Notes: generated from the sequence alone by a model not told the origin. Counted from the first letter of the stretch, positions 17,397-28,394 are shown. The stretch: 64,000 nt of DNA from Morganella morganii (GCF_019243775.1 NZ_CP069157.1:2677418-2741417); one strand, 5' to 3'. Numbers and translations are program-made.

Positions 17397-18562
17397 TATT
17401 TCGCTCCCACTGCTGCAACAACACGTTTCGCAGCATCCGTCAGGCTGGTTGCCGCAATAATATTCAGACCACTTTTCGCCAGTTTTTCCGCACCCAGTTC
17501 CGCGTTGTTCCCTTCCAGGCGCACAACCACCGGCACACTGACACCGACTTCCTCAACCGCGCCGATGATCCCGTCCGCAATCAGGTCACAACGGACAATT
17601 CCGCCGAAGATATTGACGAAGACTGCTTTGACGTTTTCGTCAGACAGAATGATTTTAAAGGCTTCTGTCACACGCTCTTTGGTTGCGCCGCCGCCGACAT
17701 CCAGGAAGTTTGCCGGCTCACCGCCGTGCAGTTTGACGATATCCATGGTGCCCATTGCCAGACCGGCACCGTTCACCATACAGCCGATATTGCCGTCCAG
17801 TGCCACATAGTTCAGTTCCCACTGTGCAGCCTGTGCTTCGCGGGCATCTTCCTGTGACGGATCATGCATTTCACGCAGTTCCGGCTGGCGGTACAGTGCG
17901 TTACCGTCAATGCCTAATTTGCCGTCGAGGCAGATAAGCTCGTCCTGAGTGGTGATCACCAGCGGGTTGATTTCCGCCATGGCCAGATCACGCTCCAGGA
18001 ACATGGTTGCCAGTCCCATAAAGATTTTGGTGAACTGGCTGACTAATTTACCGGTTAAGCCCAGTTTAAACGCCAGCTCGCGCCCCTGATACGGCATCGG
18101 GCCGGTCAGCGGGTCAATCACGGCTTTGTGGATCAGTTCCGGTGTTTCATGTGCCACTTTCTCAATTTCGACACCACCTTCAGTGGAGGCCATAAAGACC
18201 ACACGGCGTGAACCGCGATCCACCACGGCCCCCAGATAAAGCTCTTTGGCGATATCTGTTGCGCCTTCCACCAGCACCTGATGCACAGGCTGACCCAGTG
18301 CATCTGTCTGATAGGTTACCAGACGCTTGCCTAACCACTGTTCGGCAAACGCGCGAATTTCGTCTTTGCTCTTAACCAGTTTCACACCGCCCGCTTTCCC
18401 GCGGCCCCCGGCATGAACCTGGCATTTTACGACCCACGGGCCGCTGCCGATTTTGGATGCAGCTTCTTCCGCTTCACGGGGTGTGGAGCAGGCATAGCCT
18501 GCCGGTGCAGGTAAACCATACCGGGTGAAGAGTTGTTTTGCCTGATACTCGTGTAAATTCAT
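17396..18562 (-). CDS. sucC: ADP-forming succinate-CoA ligase subunit beta
   Basis: Beta subunit of succinyl-CoA synthetase, with an ATP-grasp domain (about 1-240; start [18 protein letters not shown], then [19 protein letters not shown]) and a C-terminal ligase domain ([11 protein letters not shown]). The 388 residues equal the E. coli length. It is separated from sucB by 148 bases that hold two GC-rich hairpins. Confidence 0.98.
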   Translation of the reverse strand: MNLHEYQAKQLFTRYGLPAPAGYACSTPREAEEAASKIGSGPWVVKCQVHAGGRGKAGGVKLVKSKDEIRAFAEQWLGKRLVTYQTDALGQPVHQVLVEGATDIAKELYLGAVVDRGSRRVVFMASTEGGVEIEKVAHETPELIHKAVIDPLTGPMPYQGRELAFKLGLTGKLVSQFTKIFMGLATMFLERDLAMAEINPLVITTQDELICLDGKLGIDGNALYRQPELREMHDPSQEDAREAQAAQWELNYVALDGNIGCMVNGAGLAMGTMDIVKLHGGEPANFLDVGGGATKERVTEAFKIILSDENVKAVFVNIFGGIVRCDLIADGIIGAVEEVGVSVPVVVRLEGNNAELGAEKLAKSGLNIIAATSLTDAAKRVVAAVGAK

Positions 18563-18622
18563 GATGTTCTATCCATAATTTGTCTGATGAGAGCGGACTC
18601 TCTTATTGTTGTTGCCTGGATA

Positions 18623-18698
18623 GCGCCGGTTTTCCGGCGCAGGGACACAGATTCACTGTCGCGAGTTCAGCCGGGCGGTTTTAGCGCGATGCCGCCCG
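18623..18698. repeat. two GC-rich hairpins in the sucB-sucC gap
   Basis: The first pairs GCGCCGG (18623-18629) with CCGGCGC (18634-18640). The second pairs CGGGCGG (18672-18678) with CCGCCCG (18692-18698). Neither is followed by a T-run on the minus strand, so they look like mRNA-protecting or processing structures rather than terminators. Confidence 0.6.
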
Positions 18699-18710
18699 GA
18701 TGAGGGTTGA

Positions 18711-19922
18711 TTACACGTCGAGCAGTAAACGTGCCGGATCTTCTAACATCTCTTTAATGGTCACGAGGAATCCGACAGATTCACGGCCATCAATCAGACG
18801 GTGGTCATAAGAGAGCGCCAGGTACATCATCGGCAGGATCACCACCTGACCATTTACCGCCATCGGACGATCTTTGATAGCATGCATCCCCAAAATCGCA
18901 CTCTGCGGCGGGTTAATGATCGGTGTGGACATCAGCGAACCGAATACCCCGCCGTTGGTAATGGTAAAGTTACCGCCGGTCAGGTCTTCCACTGTCAGTT
19001 TGCCTTCCTGACCTTTGACAGCCAGCTCTTTAATGCGTTTTTCGATTTCAGCCATGCTCAGCGCATCCGCATCACGCAGGACCGGGGTCACCAGACCGCG
19101 CGGCGTGGAGACCGCAATACTGATATCGAAATAGTTGTGATACACCACATCAGTACCGTCGATAGAAGCATTCACTTCCGGATAACGTTTCAGTGCCTCA
19201 ACCACCGCTTTCACATAGAAAGACATGAAACCGAGGCGCACACCGTGGCGTTTTTCAAAGGATTCGCCATACTGTTTACGCATATCCATCACCGGCTTCA
19301 TGCTCACCTCGTTAAAGGTGGTCAGCATTGCGGTGTTGTTTTTCGCTTCCAGCAGACGTTCTGCCACACGCTTGCGCAGACGGGTCATCGGCACGCGTTT
19401 TTCACTGCGGTGCGGTAAACCGGCCTGAGAAACCGGCTCAGCGGCGGCTTTTGCAGGCGCTTTCGGCTGCTGAGACAGATATTTCTCAACATCTTCACGG
19501 GTCAGACGACCACCGACACCACTGCCGGTAATATCTGCCGCTTTCAGGCCATGCTCTGCGAGCAGGCGGCGCACAGCAGGGCTTACCGCGTCATTGGTTT
19601 CTTCATCCAGACCAGCGTTCTGACGCTGTGCCGGTGTGGACTGTACTTTTTCTTTTATTTCTGCAGGCAGACCGGTGCTGTCGCCCAGACGGATACGTCC
19701 GAGCAGTTGTTTAGAGAGGACGGTTGCCCCTTCTTCTTCCAGCACCGCTTCCAGAACACCGGAATCACTGGCAGGAACTTCCAGCACGACTTTGTCTGTT
19801 TCAATTTCCACCAGCACTTCATCACGTTCGACGCTGTCACCCGGTTTTTTGTGCCAGGTTGCCACGGTGGCATCAGCAACAGACTCGGGGAGATCAGGAA
19901 CCAGAATTTCTATGCTACTCAT
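18711..19922 (-). CDS. sucB: 2-oxoglutarate dehydrogenase E2 (dihydrolipoyl succinyltransferase)
   Basis: Core of the 2-oxoglutarate dehydrogenase complex, transferring the succinyl group to CoA. In order: a lipoyl domain (1-77) with the lipoylated Lys44 in ETDKVVLE, a flexible linker, a peripheral subunit-binding domain (about 108-145, [13 protein letters not shown]), a second linker, and the acyltransferase core (about 175-403) with the active-site His and Asp in [11 protein letters not shown]. At 403 residues it matches E. coli (405). It follows sucA by 14 bases. Confidence 0.98.
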   Translation of the reverse strand: MSSIEILVPDLPESVADATVATWHKKPGDSVERDEVLVEIETDKVVLEVPASDSGVLEAVLEEEGATVLSKQLLGRIRLGDSTGLPAEIKEKVQSTPAQRQNAGLDEETNDAVSPAVRRLLAEHGLKAADITGSGVGGRLTREDVEKYLSQQPKAPAKAAAEPVSQAGLPHRSEKRVPMTRLRKRVAERLLEAKNNTAMLTTFNEVSMKPVMDMRKQYGESFEKRHGVRLGFMSFYVKAVVEALKRYPEVNASIDGTDVVYHNYFDISIAVSTPRGLVTPVLRDADALSMAEIEKRIKELAVKGQEGKLTVEDLTGGNFTITNGGVFGSLMSTPIINPPQSAILGMHAIKDRPMAVNGQVVILPMMYLALSYDHRLIDGRESVGFLVTIKEMLEDPARLLLDV

Positions 19923-19936
19923 TGCTTTTCCTTAAT

Positions 19937-22741
19937 TTATTCAACGTTCAGTGCATCATTAACCAGCTCTTGTTGTTGCTGCTGGTGAACAGACGTATAA
20001 CCCACGGCCGGAGAGGCGGATGCCGGACGGCCCGCATAACGCAGTGCCGCACCTGCCGGAACCGCATCACGGAAATTGTGCTGGCAGCAGTACCACGCGC
20101 CCTGGTTGAGCGGCTCTTCCTGGCACCAGACAAAATCTTTCACATGGCTGAATGGTGCGAGAATCGCATGTATATCTTCATGCGGGAACGGATAGAGCTG
20201 TTCAATACGGATAATCGCCACATCCGTCTGATTATTCTTGCGGCGCTGCTCCAGTAAATCGTAGTAAACCTTACCGGAACACAGCACAACGCGCTTCACA
20301 TCTGCCGGATTCAGATCATCTGCTTCACCGATAACCGCTTCAAAGTGACCTTCGGCCAGTTCTTCCAGAGAAGAGACCGCCAGCGGGTGACGCAGCAGTG
20401 ATTTCGGTGACATGACAATCAGCGGACGGCGCATACCGCGCAGTGCCTGACGGCGCAGCATATGGTAAACCTGTGCCGGGGTTGACGGGACACAGACCTG
20501 CATGTTCTGTTCCGCGCAAAGCTGAAGGTAGCGTTCCAGACGGGCGCTGGAGTGCTCCGGCCCCTGGCCTTCGTAGCCGTGCGGCAGTAACATCACCAGT
20601 CCGCACATCCGGCCCCACTTCTGTTCGCCGGAGCTGATGAACTGGTCAATCACCACCTGTGCCACGTTGGCGAAGTCACCAAACTGGGCTTCCCAGATAG
20701 TCAGGCCGCGCGGGTCAGTGGTTGCATAGCCGTATTCAAAGGCCAGTACCGCTTCCTCAGACAGGACGGAGTCCCATACATTGAAGCGTCCCTGGGCGTT
20801 ATGGACATTCATCAGCGGCACATAGCAGGAGCCGTTGCTCTGGTTATGAATAACCGCGTGACGATGGAAGAACGTACCGCGTCCCGCATCCTCACCGGAC
20901 AGACGCACCGGAACACCTTCATCCACCAGTGTTGCGTAAGCCAGATTCTCCGCCGCACCCCAGTCGAGCAGTTTATTACCTTCCGCCATTTCCGCACGGT
21001 CGGTATAGATTTTTTCGACACGCGGGTGCATATGCACTTCTTCCGGCACGGTACTGATACGGCGCGCCAGATCACCGAGGCGTTTCAGTTCCACTTTATT
21101 GGCGTAGCTGTCGTTCCAGTTGTGATTCAGGTACGGTTCCCAGGTAAGCGCTGCTTTACCGATTTCACGCCACTCTTCCACCACACAGTCACCGCGATCC
21201 ATCGCATCACGGTACATATTGACCATTTCAGTCACATCACCGGCAGCGACCACACCTTCGGCAATCAGTTTATCGCCGTAGATTTTACGCGGTGTCGGGT
21301 GCTGTTTGATTTTCTGGTACATCATCGGCTGGGTTGCACTCGGCTCATCCGCCTCGTTATGGCCGTGACGGCGGTAGCAGACCAGGTCGATCATCACATC
21401 GCGGTTAAAGGTATTACGGAAATCCAGTGCCAGGCGGGTCACGAATGCCACAGCTTCCGGATCATCAGCATTCACGTGGAAAATCGGTGCCTGTACCATC
21501 TTCATGATGTCAGTACAGTATTCCGTTGACCGGGTATCTTTCGGGTTGGAGGTGGTGAAACCAATCTGGTTATTGATAACAATGCGGACAGTCCCGCCCA
21601 CTTCATAGCCCCGGGCCTGTGACATATTCAGGGTTTCCTGAACAATCCCCTGGCCGGTTACCGCTGAGTCACCGTGAATGGTGATCGGCAGAACCATTTT
21701 GCTCAGACTTTCCGGCAGACGGTCGCGGCGGGCGCGGACAGAGCCGATGACCACCGGGCTGACAATCTCAAGGTGAGACGGGTTAAAGGCGAGTGCCAGA
21801 TGCACCTGAGCCCCTTCTGTCACGAAGTCAGACGAGAAACCCTGATGGTATTTCACATCACCGGTACCCAGATGATCTTTGTGTTTACCGGCAAACTCAT
21901 CAAACAGATCCGCCGGTTTTTTACCGAACAGGTTAACCAGAACGTTCAGACGACCGCGGTGTGCCATACCCAGCACCACTTCGCGGGTGTCCTGCTTACC
22001 GGCATGACGGATCAGGTCTTTCAGCATCGGAATGAGGGAATCGCCCCCTTCCAGTGAGAAACGTTTTGCGCCCGGGAATTTCGCCCCGAGATAGCGCTCC
22101 AGCCCTTCGGCTGCGGTCAGATCCGCCAGGAAACGCCGTTTTTCATCAGCACTGAACAGCTTACTGACGTCAACGGATTCCAGACGTTGCTGGAGCCAGC
22201 GTTTCTCTTCGGTATTGGTGATATGCATATACTCAGCGCCGATGGAGCCGCAGTAAATGCGTTTTAATGCATCAAACAACTCGCTCAGCCGCATGGTTTC
22301 GCTGCCGATGGCAAAAGAACCGACGTTAAAGGTTTCATCAAAATCGGCTTTGGTCAGATTGTGGAACGCCGGGTCCAGATCCGGAACCGGTTCCTGTTTC
22401 CACAGGCCGAGCGGGTCAAGGTTGGCATTCTGATGACCGCGGAAGCGGAATGCGTTGATAAGCTGCAGGACTTTGACCTGCTTGGAATCCATCGCCGGAT
22501 CGCTGACGGAGGTGTGGTAGCGGGTCGAATCTTTGGCCAGACGACGGAAGTAGTCGCGCGTCTGTGAATGAGGTTGTTCTGTGATGTCCGCTTTCGGCAG
22601 TGAGTCGAAAATCTCCCGCCAACTTCCATCGACGGAGGACGGATCGTTCAGATAGTCTTCATAGATATCTTCTATGTAGGCCTGGTTTTCTCCAGCCAGA
22701 AAGCTGGAATCCAGCCAGTCCTTCAGTGCGCCGTTCTGCAT
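19937..22741 (-). CDS. sucA: 2-oxoglutarate dehydrogenase E1
   Basis: Thiamin diphosphate-dependent E1 subunit that decarboxylates 2-oxoglutarate. The 934 residues (E. coli 933) start MQNGALKDWLDSSFLAGENQ. They include AHRGRLNVLVNLFGK, HGDSAVTGQGIVQETLNMS and HGHNEADEPSATQPMMY of the catalytic core, and the C-terminal domain with QEEPLNQGAWY. It heads sucABCD; a 461-base gap lies between it and sdhB on the same strand. Confidence 0.98.
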   Translation of the reverse strand: MQNGALKDWLDSSFLAGENQAYIEDIYEDYLNDPSSVDGSWREIFDSLPKADITEQPHSQTRDYFRRLAKDSTRYHTSVSDPAMDSKQVKVLQLINAFRFRGHQNANLDPLGLWKQEPVPDLDPAFHNLTKADFDETFNVGSFAIGSETMRLSELFDALKRIYCGSIGAEYMHITNTEEKRWLQQRLESVDVSKLFSADEKRRFLADLTAAEGLERYLGAKFPGAKRFSLEGGDSLIPMLKDLIRHAGKQDTREVVLGMAHRGRLNVLVNLFGKKPADLFDEFAGKHKDHLGTGDVKYHQGFSSDFVTEGAQVHLALAFNPSHLEIVSPVVIGSVRARRDRLPESLSKMVLPITIHGDSAVTGQGIVQETLNMSQARGYEVGGTVRIVINNQIGFTTSNPKDTRSTEYCTDIMKMVQAPIFHVNADDPEAVAFVTRLALDFRNTFNRDVMIDLVCYRRHGHNEADEPSATQPMMYQKIKQHPTPRKIYGDKLIAEGVVAAGDVTEMVNMYRDAMDRGDCVVEEWREIGKAALTWEPYLNHNWNDSYANKVELKRLGDLARRISTVPEEVHMHPRVEKIYTDRAEMAEGNKLLDWGAAENLAYATLVDEGVPVRLSGEDAGRGTFFHRHAVIHNQSNGSCYVPLMNVHNAQGRFNVWDSVLSEEAVLAFEYGYATTDPRGLTIWEAQFGDFANVAQVVIDQFISSGEQKWGRMCGLVMLLPHGYEGQGPEHSSARLERYLQLCAEQNMQVCVPSTPAQVYHMLRRQALRGMRRPLIVMSPKSLLRHPLAVSSLEELAEGHFEAVIGEADDLNPADVKRVVLCSGKVYYDLLEQRRKNNQTDVAIIRIEQLYPFPHEDIHAILAPFSHVKDFVWCQEEPLNQGAWYCCQHNFRDAVPAGAALRYAGRPASASPAVGYTSVHQQQQQELVNDALNVE

Positions 22742-23202
22742 TATGATCCCTTAAGCTTAGAGCTTCATCCCCGTTGTCTTCCCGGCTGCGGTGTACCGGC
22801 TGCGTGTCCGTCCGGAAAACAGAGTGGTTCTGTTCTGCGGATTCCCCGTCTGCCGCTGCCCTGCAACCTGAATGAGGCCGGGTTTAGTTTTCGCCGTGAT
22901 AACTAATACCGCGATACATTGCGGTGCGTAAAGGATTCCCGGGTGGTGCTTGTGCATCTTATGTTCTGTGTATCCCTGAGGAACCTTTAGCAACGGAATA
23001 ACCGTTGCTGAAGATCCCTGTACTGTCTATAACCATACTTACATTTGAACCAAAAAACTCACATCTTAATCACAATTAACTACATTTATTGTCGCTTCTA
23101 ACACTTACTGCGATAGATTATGCCTATTGTTACGGGTTGGTAAAAGATGCCTGCCGGGCAGGCATCTTATTATTATCAATCGCTTAAGCAGAATAAAGTC
23201 AA
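22742..23202. other. gap between sdhB and sucA
   Basis: This 461-base gap holds the sdh terminator (23142-23168) and a hairpin AGCAACGG/CCGTTGCT (22989-22996 with 23002-23009) in the likely sucA leader. I see no gene. As in E. coli, suc may be served both by its own promoter here and by read-through from sdh. Confidence 0.55.
23142..23168 (-). terminator. hairpin terminator after sdhB
   Basis: A perfect 12-bp inverted repeat, AAGATGCCTGCC / GGCAGGCATCTT, followed on the minus strand by TTTT only at the stem base. The stem is strong but the T-run is short, so partial read-through to sucA is plausible. Confidence 0.65.
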
Positions 23203-23919
23203 TTATGCACTGCGTTTCAGTAACATTGATTTAATATGACCAATTGCTTTTGTCGGATTCAGCCCTTTCGGACATACACTGACGCAGTTCATGATGCCGT
23301 GACAGCGGAATACGCTGAAAGCATCACTGATGTCGTCAAGACGGGATTCTGTCTCGGTATCGCGGCTGTCCGTCAGGAAACGGTACGCGGCTAACAGACC
23401 GGCCGGACCGATAAATTTGTCCGGGTTCCACCAGAAGGACGGGCAGGATGTCGAGCAGCAGGCACACAGGATACATTCGTACAGACCATCGAGCTTTTCA
23501 CGCTGCGCCGGTGACTGTAAATGCTCACGAGCCGGCGGGTTTTTGTTGTCGTTGATCAGATACGGGCGGATCTTTTCATACTGCGCGTAGAACTGCCCCA
23601 TATCCACCACCAGATCCCGCACCACCGGTAAGCCCGGCAGCGGACGGATCACCACTTTTTTACCGCCTTTCATCAGCGCCGACAACGGAGTGATACAGGC
23701 CAGACCGTTTTTGCCGTTCATATTGATACCGTCAGAACCACACACCCCTTCACGACAGGAGCGGCGGAATGACAGGCTCGGATCCTGCTCTTTCAGCAGA
23801 ATCAGTGCATCCAGCACCATCATGTCCCGGCCTTCTTCCACATCCATCTGATAGTTCTGCATGTGTGGTGCGTTATCCACATCCGGGTTATAGCGATAAA
23901 CTGAAAATTCAACTTTCAT
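23203..23919 (-). CDS. sdhB: succinate dehydrogenase iron-sulfur subunit
   Basis: Electron-transfer subunit of complex II. The 238 residues carry the 2Fe-2S ligands in SCREGVCGSDGINMNG plus the downstream LAC, and the 4Fe-4S and 3Fe-4S ligands in CILCACCSTSCPSFWW and CHGIMNCVSVCPKGLNP. The length equals E. coli SdhB. It lies 34 bases after sdhA and is the last gene of sdhCDAB. Confidence 0.98.
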   Translation of the reverse strand: MKVEFSVYRYNPDVDNAPHMQNYQMDVEEGRDMMVLDALILLKEQDPSLSFRRSCREGVCGSDGINMNGKNGLACITPLSALMKGGKKVVIRPLPGLPVVRDLVVDMGQFYAQYEKIRPYLINDNKNPPAREHLQSPAQREKLDGLYECILCACCSTSCPSFWWNPDKFIGPAGLLAAYRFLTDSRDTETESRLDDISDAFSVFRCHGIMNCVSVCPKGLNPTKAIGHIKSMLLKRSA

Positions 23920-23953
23920 AGTATTCTCTCCGCAAATGCCTCATCACCACACA

Positions 23954-25720
23954 TCAGTAAGTACGAATCTTCGGCGGGAATGGGTCACGCAGCTTAGGCT
24001 GCATGTTCACCGCACGGCGTGTCATGGTTTCAGATTGCGGCAGGTACAGGGAATGACACAGCCAGTTCGCATCATCGCGCTCCGGATAGTCAAAACGGCT
24101 GTGCGCACCACGGCTTTCAGTACGGAAGTTGGCGGCCATTGCAGTGGAATACGCCGTTTCCATCAGGTTATCCAGCTCCAGACACTCGATGCGCTGGGTG
24201 TTGAATTCTGATGAGGTATCATCCAGACGCGCATACTGCAGACGCTCTTTAATAGCTTTCAGTTCTTCCAGTCCCTTGGCCATCGCATCCCCTTCGCGGA
24301 ATACCGAGAAGTTGTGCTGCATACAGGATTGCAGGGCCTTGCGGATAGCAACCGGATCCTCACCGCTGCGGGTGTTATTCCAGCGGTTCAGACGCGCCAG
24401 TGCCGCATCGATATCCGATTCACCGGCATCACGCATTGCGCCCTGCTCCAGAATGGATTCTTTCAGATGCAGACCGGCTGAACGGCCGAAGACCACCAGG
24501 TCAAGCAGTGAGTTACCGCCGAGGCGGTTTGCACCGTGAACAGAAACACAAGCAATTTCACCGACTGCAAACAGACCCGGAACCAGCACATCCTCACCCT
24601 GCTCATTCATGGTCACAACCTGACCGGTGACTTTCGTCGGGATGCCGCCCATCATATAGTGGCAGGTCGGGATAACCGGAATCGGCTCTTTGACAGGGTC
24701 AACGTGGGCGAATGTCCGGGACAGTTCCAGAATACCCGGCAGACGGGATTCCAGCACTTCTTTGCCCAGATGGTCGAGTTTCAGTTTGGCATGTGGTCCC
24801 CACGGGCCGTCACAACCACGGCCTTCGCGGATTTCGATCATAATGGAACGGGCAACCACGTCACGCCCGGCAAGATCTTTAGCGTTCGGTGCGTAGCGCT
24901 CCATAAAGCGTTCGCCGTCTTTATTGAGCAGATAACCGCCCTCACCACGGCAGCCTTCAGTAACCAGTACCCCGGCACCGGCAATCCCGGTCGGGTGGAA
25001 CTGCCACATTTCCATATCCTGCAGTGGAATACCGGCACGCACCGCCATACCGACACCATCACCGGTGTTGATATGGGCGTTAGTGGTGGACTGATAGATA
25101 CGCCCCGCACCGCCGGTCGCCAGAATCGTGGCTTTGGCTTTGAAATAGACCACTTCACCGGTTTCGATACAGATAGCGGTGGTGCCCATAATGGCGCCGT
25201 CCTGGTTTTTCACCAGATCCAGGGCATACCATTCGGAAAAAATCGTGGTGTGATTTTTCAGGTTCTGCTGATACAGCGTATGCAGCAGTGCGTGACCGGT
25301 ACGGTCAGCCGCAGCGGCAGTACGTGCAGCCTGCTCGCCCCCGAAATCTTTGGATTGTCCGCCGAACGGACGCTGATAAATACTGCCGTCGTCCAGACGG
25401 GAGAACGGTAACCCCATGTGCTCCAGTTCCAGCACCGCTTCCGGGCCGGTTTTACACATGTATTCGATAGCATCCTGGTCACCGATGTAATCCGACCCTT
25501 TTACGGTGTCGTACATGTGCCATTCCCAGTTATCCGGATGGGTATTCCCCAGCGCCACAGTGATACCGCCCTGGGCGGATACTGTATGAGAGCGGGTCGG
25601 GAACACTTTGGATAACAGGGCACAGGACAGGCCGGACTGAGAAATCTGAAGTGCCGCGCGCATACCTGCGCCGCCTGCACCGATAACAACTGCGTCAAAC
25701 TCTCTGACAGGTAAGCTCAT
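23954..25720 (-). CDS. sdhA: succinate dehydrogenase flavoprotein subunit
   Basis: Catalytic FAD subunit that oxidises succinate to fumarate at the inner membrane. It has a Rossmann FAD site ([14 protein letters not shown], residues 11-24) and the covalent FAD-binding His45 in [11 protein letters not shown]. The capping domain and substrate-binding residues in FHPTGIAG and HYMMGGIPT are present. The length of 588 residues equals E. coli SdhA. The start codon abuts the sdhD stop with no gap. Confidence 0.98.
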   Translation of the reverse strand: MSLPVREFDAVVIGAGGAGMRAALQISQSGLSCALLSKVFPTRSHTVSAQGGITVALGNTHPDNWEWHMYDTVKGSDYIGDQDAIEYMCKTGPEAVLELEHMGLPFSRLDDGSIYQRPFGGQSKDFGGEQAARTAAAADRTGHALLHTLYQQNLKNHTTIFSEWYALDLVKNQDGAIMGTTAICIETGEVVYFKAKATILATGGAGRIYQSTTNAHINTGDGVGMAVRAGIPLQDMEMWQFHPTGIAGAGVLVTEGCRGEGGYLLNKDGERFMERYAPNAKDLAGRDVVARSIMIEIREGRGCDGPWGPHAKLKLDHLGKEVLESRLPGILELSRTFAHVDPVKEPIPVIPTCHYMMGGIPTKVTGQVVTMNEQGEDVLVPGLFAVGEIACVSVHGANRLGGNSLLDLVVFGRSAGLHLKESILEQGAMRDAGESDIDAALARLNRWNNTRSGEDPVAIRKALQSCMQHNFSVFREGDAMAKGLEELKAIKERLQYARLDDTSSEFNTQRIECLELDNLMETAYSTAMAANFRTESRGAHSRFDYPERDDANWLCHSLYLPQSETMTRRAVNMQPKLRDPFPPKIRTY

Positions 25721-26080
25721 TTAGACACCCCACACAATGATTGAACCGTAAATGACATAGGCTGCCAGCACAATAATGATAATAAATTGCAGCAGCAGGC
25801 GCAGGCTCAGGCACTTGACGTAATCCGTCAGTACCTGCCATAACCCGACCCAGGCATGGGCGAGAATGGCGATCAGTGTCAGGGTGGTGAACACCTGAGT
25901 GAATGAAGCGGTAAAGAAGCTGGACCAGACGTCATAAGTGATGTCAGAGGTAAAAGCCACAAAACCGACGAGGTAGAGTACATAAAGTGTAATCACAATG
26001 GCGCTGGCACGCAGAATTAACCAATCCTGAATACCGTTACGGCCGAGCGTGGTCGCACTGATTTTTGAATTTTTCACCAT
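25721..26080 (-). CDS. sdhD: succinate dehydrogenase membrane anchor SdhD
   Basis: Small anchor subunit with three transmembrane helices (about 20-45, 58-85 and 95-117). It contains the haem ligand region HAWVGLWQVLTDY, including the quinone-contacting tyrosine. The 119 residues are slightly longer than E. coli (115) and end in the same WGV. It overlaps sdhC by seven bases. Confidence 0.97.
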   Translation of the reverse strand: MVKNSKISATTLGRNGIQDWLILRASAIVITLYVLYLVGFVAFTSDITYDVWSSFFTASFTQVFTTLTLIAILAHAWVGLWQVLTDYVKCLSLRLLLQFIIIIVLAAYVIYGSIIVWGV

Positions 26081-26463
26081 ACCAGAACCCCCGCCAACAC
26101 GGCTAAAATCACAGTCAGAACCATGGAAATCTTCGCGGATGAAATACCGGCAGCCAGCGTTTCATCAACAAATCCGAAATCCATTAACATGTGACGAATG
26201 CCACCACAGATGTGGTAAGCCAATGCAGTGAGGATGCCCCAGAGGATAAACTTCGCGAAGAAACCGCTCATGATATCAGCAGCCTGCGCAAACCCTTCCG
26301 GCGAGGACAGCGACAACCCTAATAACCACAGCAGAATCGCTACAGCAATGAAGGTAATGACGCCTGAGACACGGTGTAAAATTGAAGCGATTGCAGGGAT
26401 CGGAAAGTGGATCGTCTGCAAGTCTAAATTGACAGGTCGTTGTTTTTTCACAATTTTGCCCAC
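26074..26463 (-). CDS. sdhC: succinate dehydrogenase cytochrome b556 subunit
   Basis: Haem b and quinone-binding anchor of complex II, with three helices. The segment VKKQRPVNLDLQTI, HRVSGVITF and the haem-ligand histidine in LAYHICGGIRHMLMDFG identify it; 129 residues equals E. coli. The start is GTG, chosen so that the five residues before VKKQRP match E. coli; the nearest ribosome-like sequence is AAAGAG four bases before it. A much stronger GGAGGAAGG lies about 18 bases upstream, too far for this start. It heads sdhCDAB, divergent from gltA. Confidence 0.95.
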   Translation of the reverse strand: MGKIVKKQRPVNLDLQTIHFPIPAIASILHRVSGVITFIAVAILLWLLGLSLSSPEGFAQAADIMSGFFAKFILWGILTALAYHICGGIRHMLMDFGFVDETLAAGISSAKISMVLTVILAVLAGVLVW

Positions 26464-27052
26464 ACAGCTCTTTATTATTTTTCCTTCCTCCGGACCCGGG
26501 CGGAAATCAGACAGCGCTGGGGAAATAAGAACAATCCTTAAGTAAAATCAACATCCGTATTGTTTTACAAAAGTAATGATTCAGTTACGCTGGGTGCTCC
26601 TGCTTCAGGGAATTCCGGAGACCTTGAGGCAGTATATGGACTTCACAATATGATTACAATTCCCATACAAAATGTTTGGTCAGATTTAGCCAGAACAGTG
26701 AATAAGATCACGGTTCACACAATAAAAACGCCCATTATTATGACTTGTGACATTCTGACAACATTTGAATTACATTATGTGGTTAAATACAAAAATTAAA
26801 ACGGCAATTACCGGTAAGAAAGACTTCCCGTAAGTGCAAACTTATGCAAAAGTGTAACTTGCAAAAAATGCACAATATCTTGCTGTACAACATAACTTTT
26901 ATCGCAACACAAAGTTTCATTAACAATCTGATAACCCGTCATGCGCCGTACCGGATAACGTAACACCAGGTACGGTATCCATTCAGGTAACGCATCAGGG
27001 GTTATCACAATAAGATTGAAAAACAAATAATAAATGCGCTAAGGAGACCTAC
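26464..27052. other. divergent sdhC-gltA control region
   Basis: This 589-base AT-rich gap holds the promoters of sdhCDAB (minus) and gltA (plus). The gltA leader contains a repeat that can fold in two exclusive ways (26946-26980). I looked for CRP and ArcA sites, which control these genes in E. coli, and found only weak resemblances. No small gene stands out. Confidence 0.6.
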
Positions 27053-28348
27053 ATGTCTAATACAAAGGCGGAGCTGACACTAAACGGCGTCAGGGTTACT
27101 GATCTGGATATCCTGAGCCCGACTCTCGGCCAGCCCGTAGTTGATGTCCGGACGCTCGGCGGAAAAGGCTACTACACCTTTGATCCCGGCTTCACCTCCA
27201 CTGCGTCCTGTGAATCAAAAATCACGTATATCGACGGTGATGAAGGTATCCTGTTACATCGCGGCTTCCCGATTGAAGAGCTGGCGATGAAATCTGATTA
27301 TCTGGAAGTGTGCTACATCCTGCTGTATGGCGAAGCGCCTGATCAGAAAGAGTACGACGAATTTAAAGAAACCGTAAAACGCCACACCATGATCCACGAG
27401 CAGATCACCCGCTTGTTCAATGGGTTCCGCCGTGACTCTCACCCGATGGCCGTGCTCTGCGGCGTGACCGGCGCACTGGCGGCGTTCTACCATGACTCGC
27501 TGGATGTGAACAATCCGCGCCACCGCGAAATTGCGGCCTACCGTCTGCTCTCCAAAATGCCGACCGTCGCGGCAATGTGTTACAAATATTCTGTCGGGCA
27601 GCCGTTTGTCTATCCGAAGAACAATCTTTCCTACGCCGGTAACTTCCTGCGTATGATGTTTGCCACCCCGTGTGAAGAGTATGTGGTTAATCCGGTGCTG
27701 GAACGTGCCATGGACAGAATCCTGATCCTGCACGCAGACCACGAACAAAACGCCTCCACTTCCACTGTCCGGACCGCCGGTTCTTCCGGTGCCAACCCGT
27801 TCGCCTGTATCGCAGCCGGTATTGCCTCCCTGTGGGGACCTGCTCACGGCGGTGCGAACGAAGCCTGCCTGCGTATGCTGGAAGAGATCCAGACCGTCGA
27901 TCACATCCCGGCCTTTATTGAGCGCGCGAAAGATAAAAATGACTCTTTCCGTCTGATGGGCTTCGGCCACCGCGTGTACAAAAACCATGACCCGCGTGCC
28001 AAAGTGATGCGTGAAACCTGTCACGAAGTACTGAACGAACTGGGCCTGAATGACAGCCTGCTCGAAGTGGCGATGGAGCTGGAACGTATCGCACTGAACG
28101 ACCCGTACTTTATCGAGAAGAAACTCTATCCGAACGTGGATTTCTACTCCGGTATCATCCTGAAAGCGCTGGGTATTCCGTCAAATATGTTCACGGTAAT
28201 CTTTGCTATCGGCCGCACCATCGGCTGGATCGCCCACTGGAGCGAAATGCACGACGACGGCCTGAAAATTGCCCGTCCGCGCCAGCTTTATACCGGTTAC
28301 ACTGAGCGTCCGTTTGAAACCAAAGTCACCAAACGCTGTTCATCGTGA
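27053..28348 (+). CDS. gltA: citrate synthase
   Basis: Type II (hexameric, NADH-regulated) citrate synthase, which joins acetyl-CoA and oxaloacetate at the entry of the TCA cycle. The 431 residues (E. coli 427) include [18 protein letters not shown] and the catalytic His in [10 protein letters not shown]. The second His in FGHRVYKN and the catalytic Asp in NVDFYSG are also present. The start follows AAGGAG by seven bases. It is divergent from sdhC and followed by a strong terminator. Confidence 0.98.
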   Translation: MSNTKAELTLNGVRVTDLDILSPTLGQPVVDVRTLGGKGYYTFDPGFTSTASCESKITYIDGDEGILLHRGFPIEELAMKSDYLEVCYILLYGEAPDQKEYDEFKETVKRHTMIHEQITRLFNGFRRDSHPMAVLCGVTGALAAFYHDSLDVNNPRHREIAAYRLLSKMPTVAAMCYKYSVGQPFVYPKNNLSYAGNFLRMMFATPCEEYVVNPVLERAMDRILILHADHEQNASTSTVRTAGSSGANPFACIAAGIASLWGPAHGGANEACLRMLEEIQTVDHIPAFIERAKDKNDSFRLMGFGHRVYKNHDPRAKVMRETCHEVLNELGLNDSLLEVAMELERIALNDPYFIEKKLYPNVDFYSGIILKALGIPSNMFTVIFAIGRTIGWIAHWSEMHDDGLKIARPRQLYTGYTERPFETKVTKRCSS

Positions 28349-28370
28349 CAATACCGTATTAATCCTTATA

Positions 28371-28394
28371 AAACCCTCTCCGGAGGGTTTTTTT
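28371..28394 (+). terminator. gltA terminator
   Basis: AAACCCTC, a TCCG loop and GAGGGTTT, then T to a total of seven, beginning 22 bases after the gltA stop. Confidence 0.9.

Noticed and set aside
22757-22993. 78-codon frame upstream of sucA
   Set aside because: No recognisable domain or ribosome site, rich in Arg/Thr/Gln as expected for chance, and it would occupy the suc leader.
26808-27026. 72-codon minus-strand frame in the gltA leader
   Set aside because: Lies in the divergent control region opposite the gltA leader, has no ribosome site and looks like chance coding.
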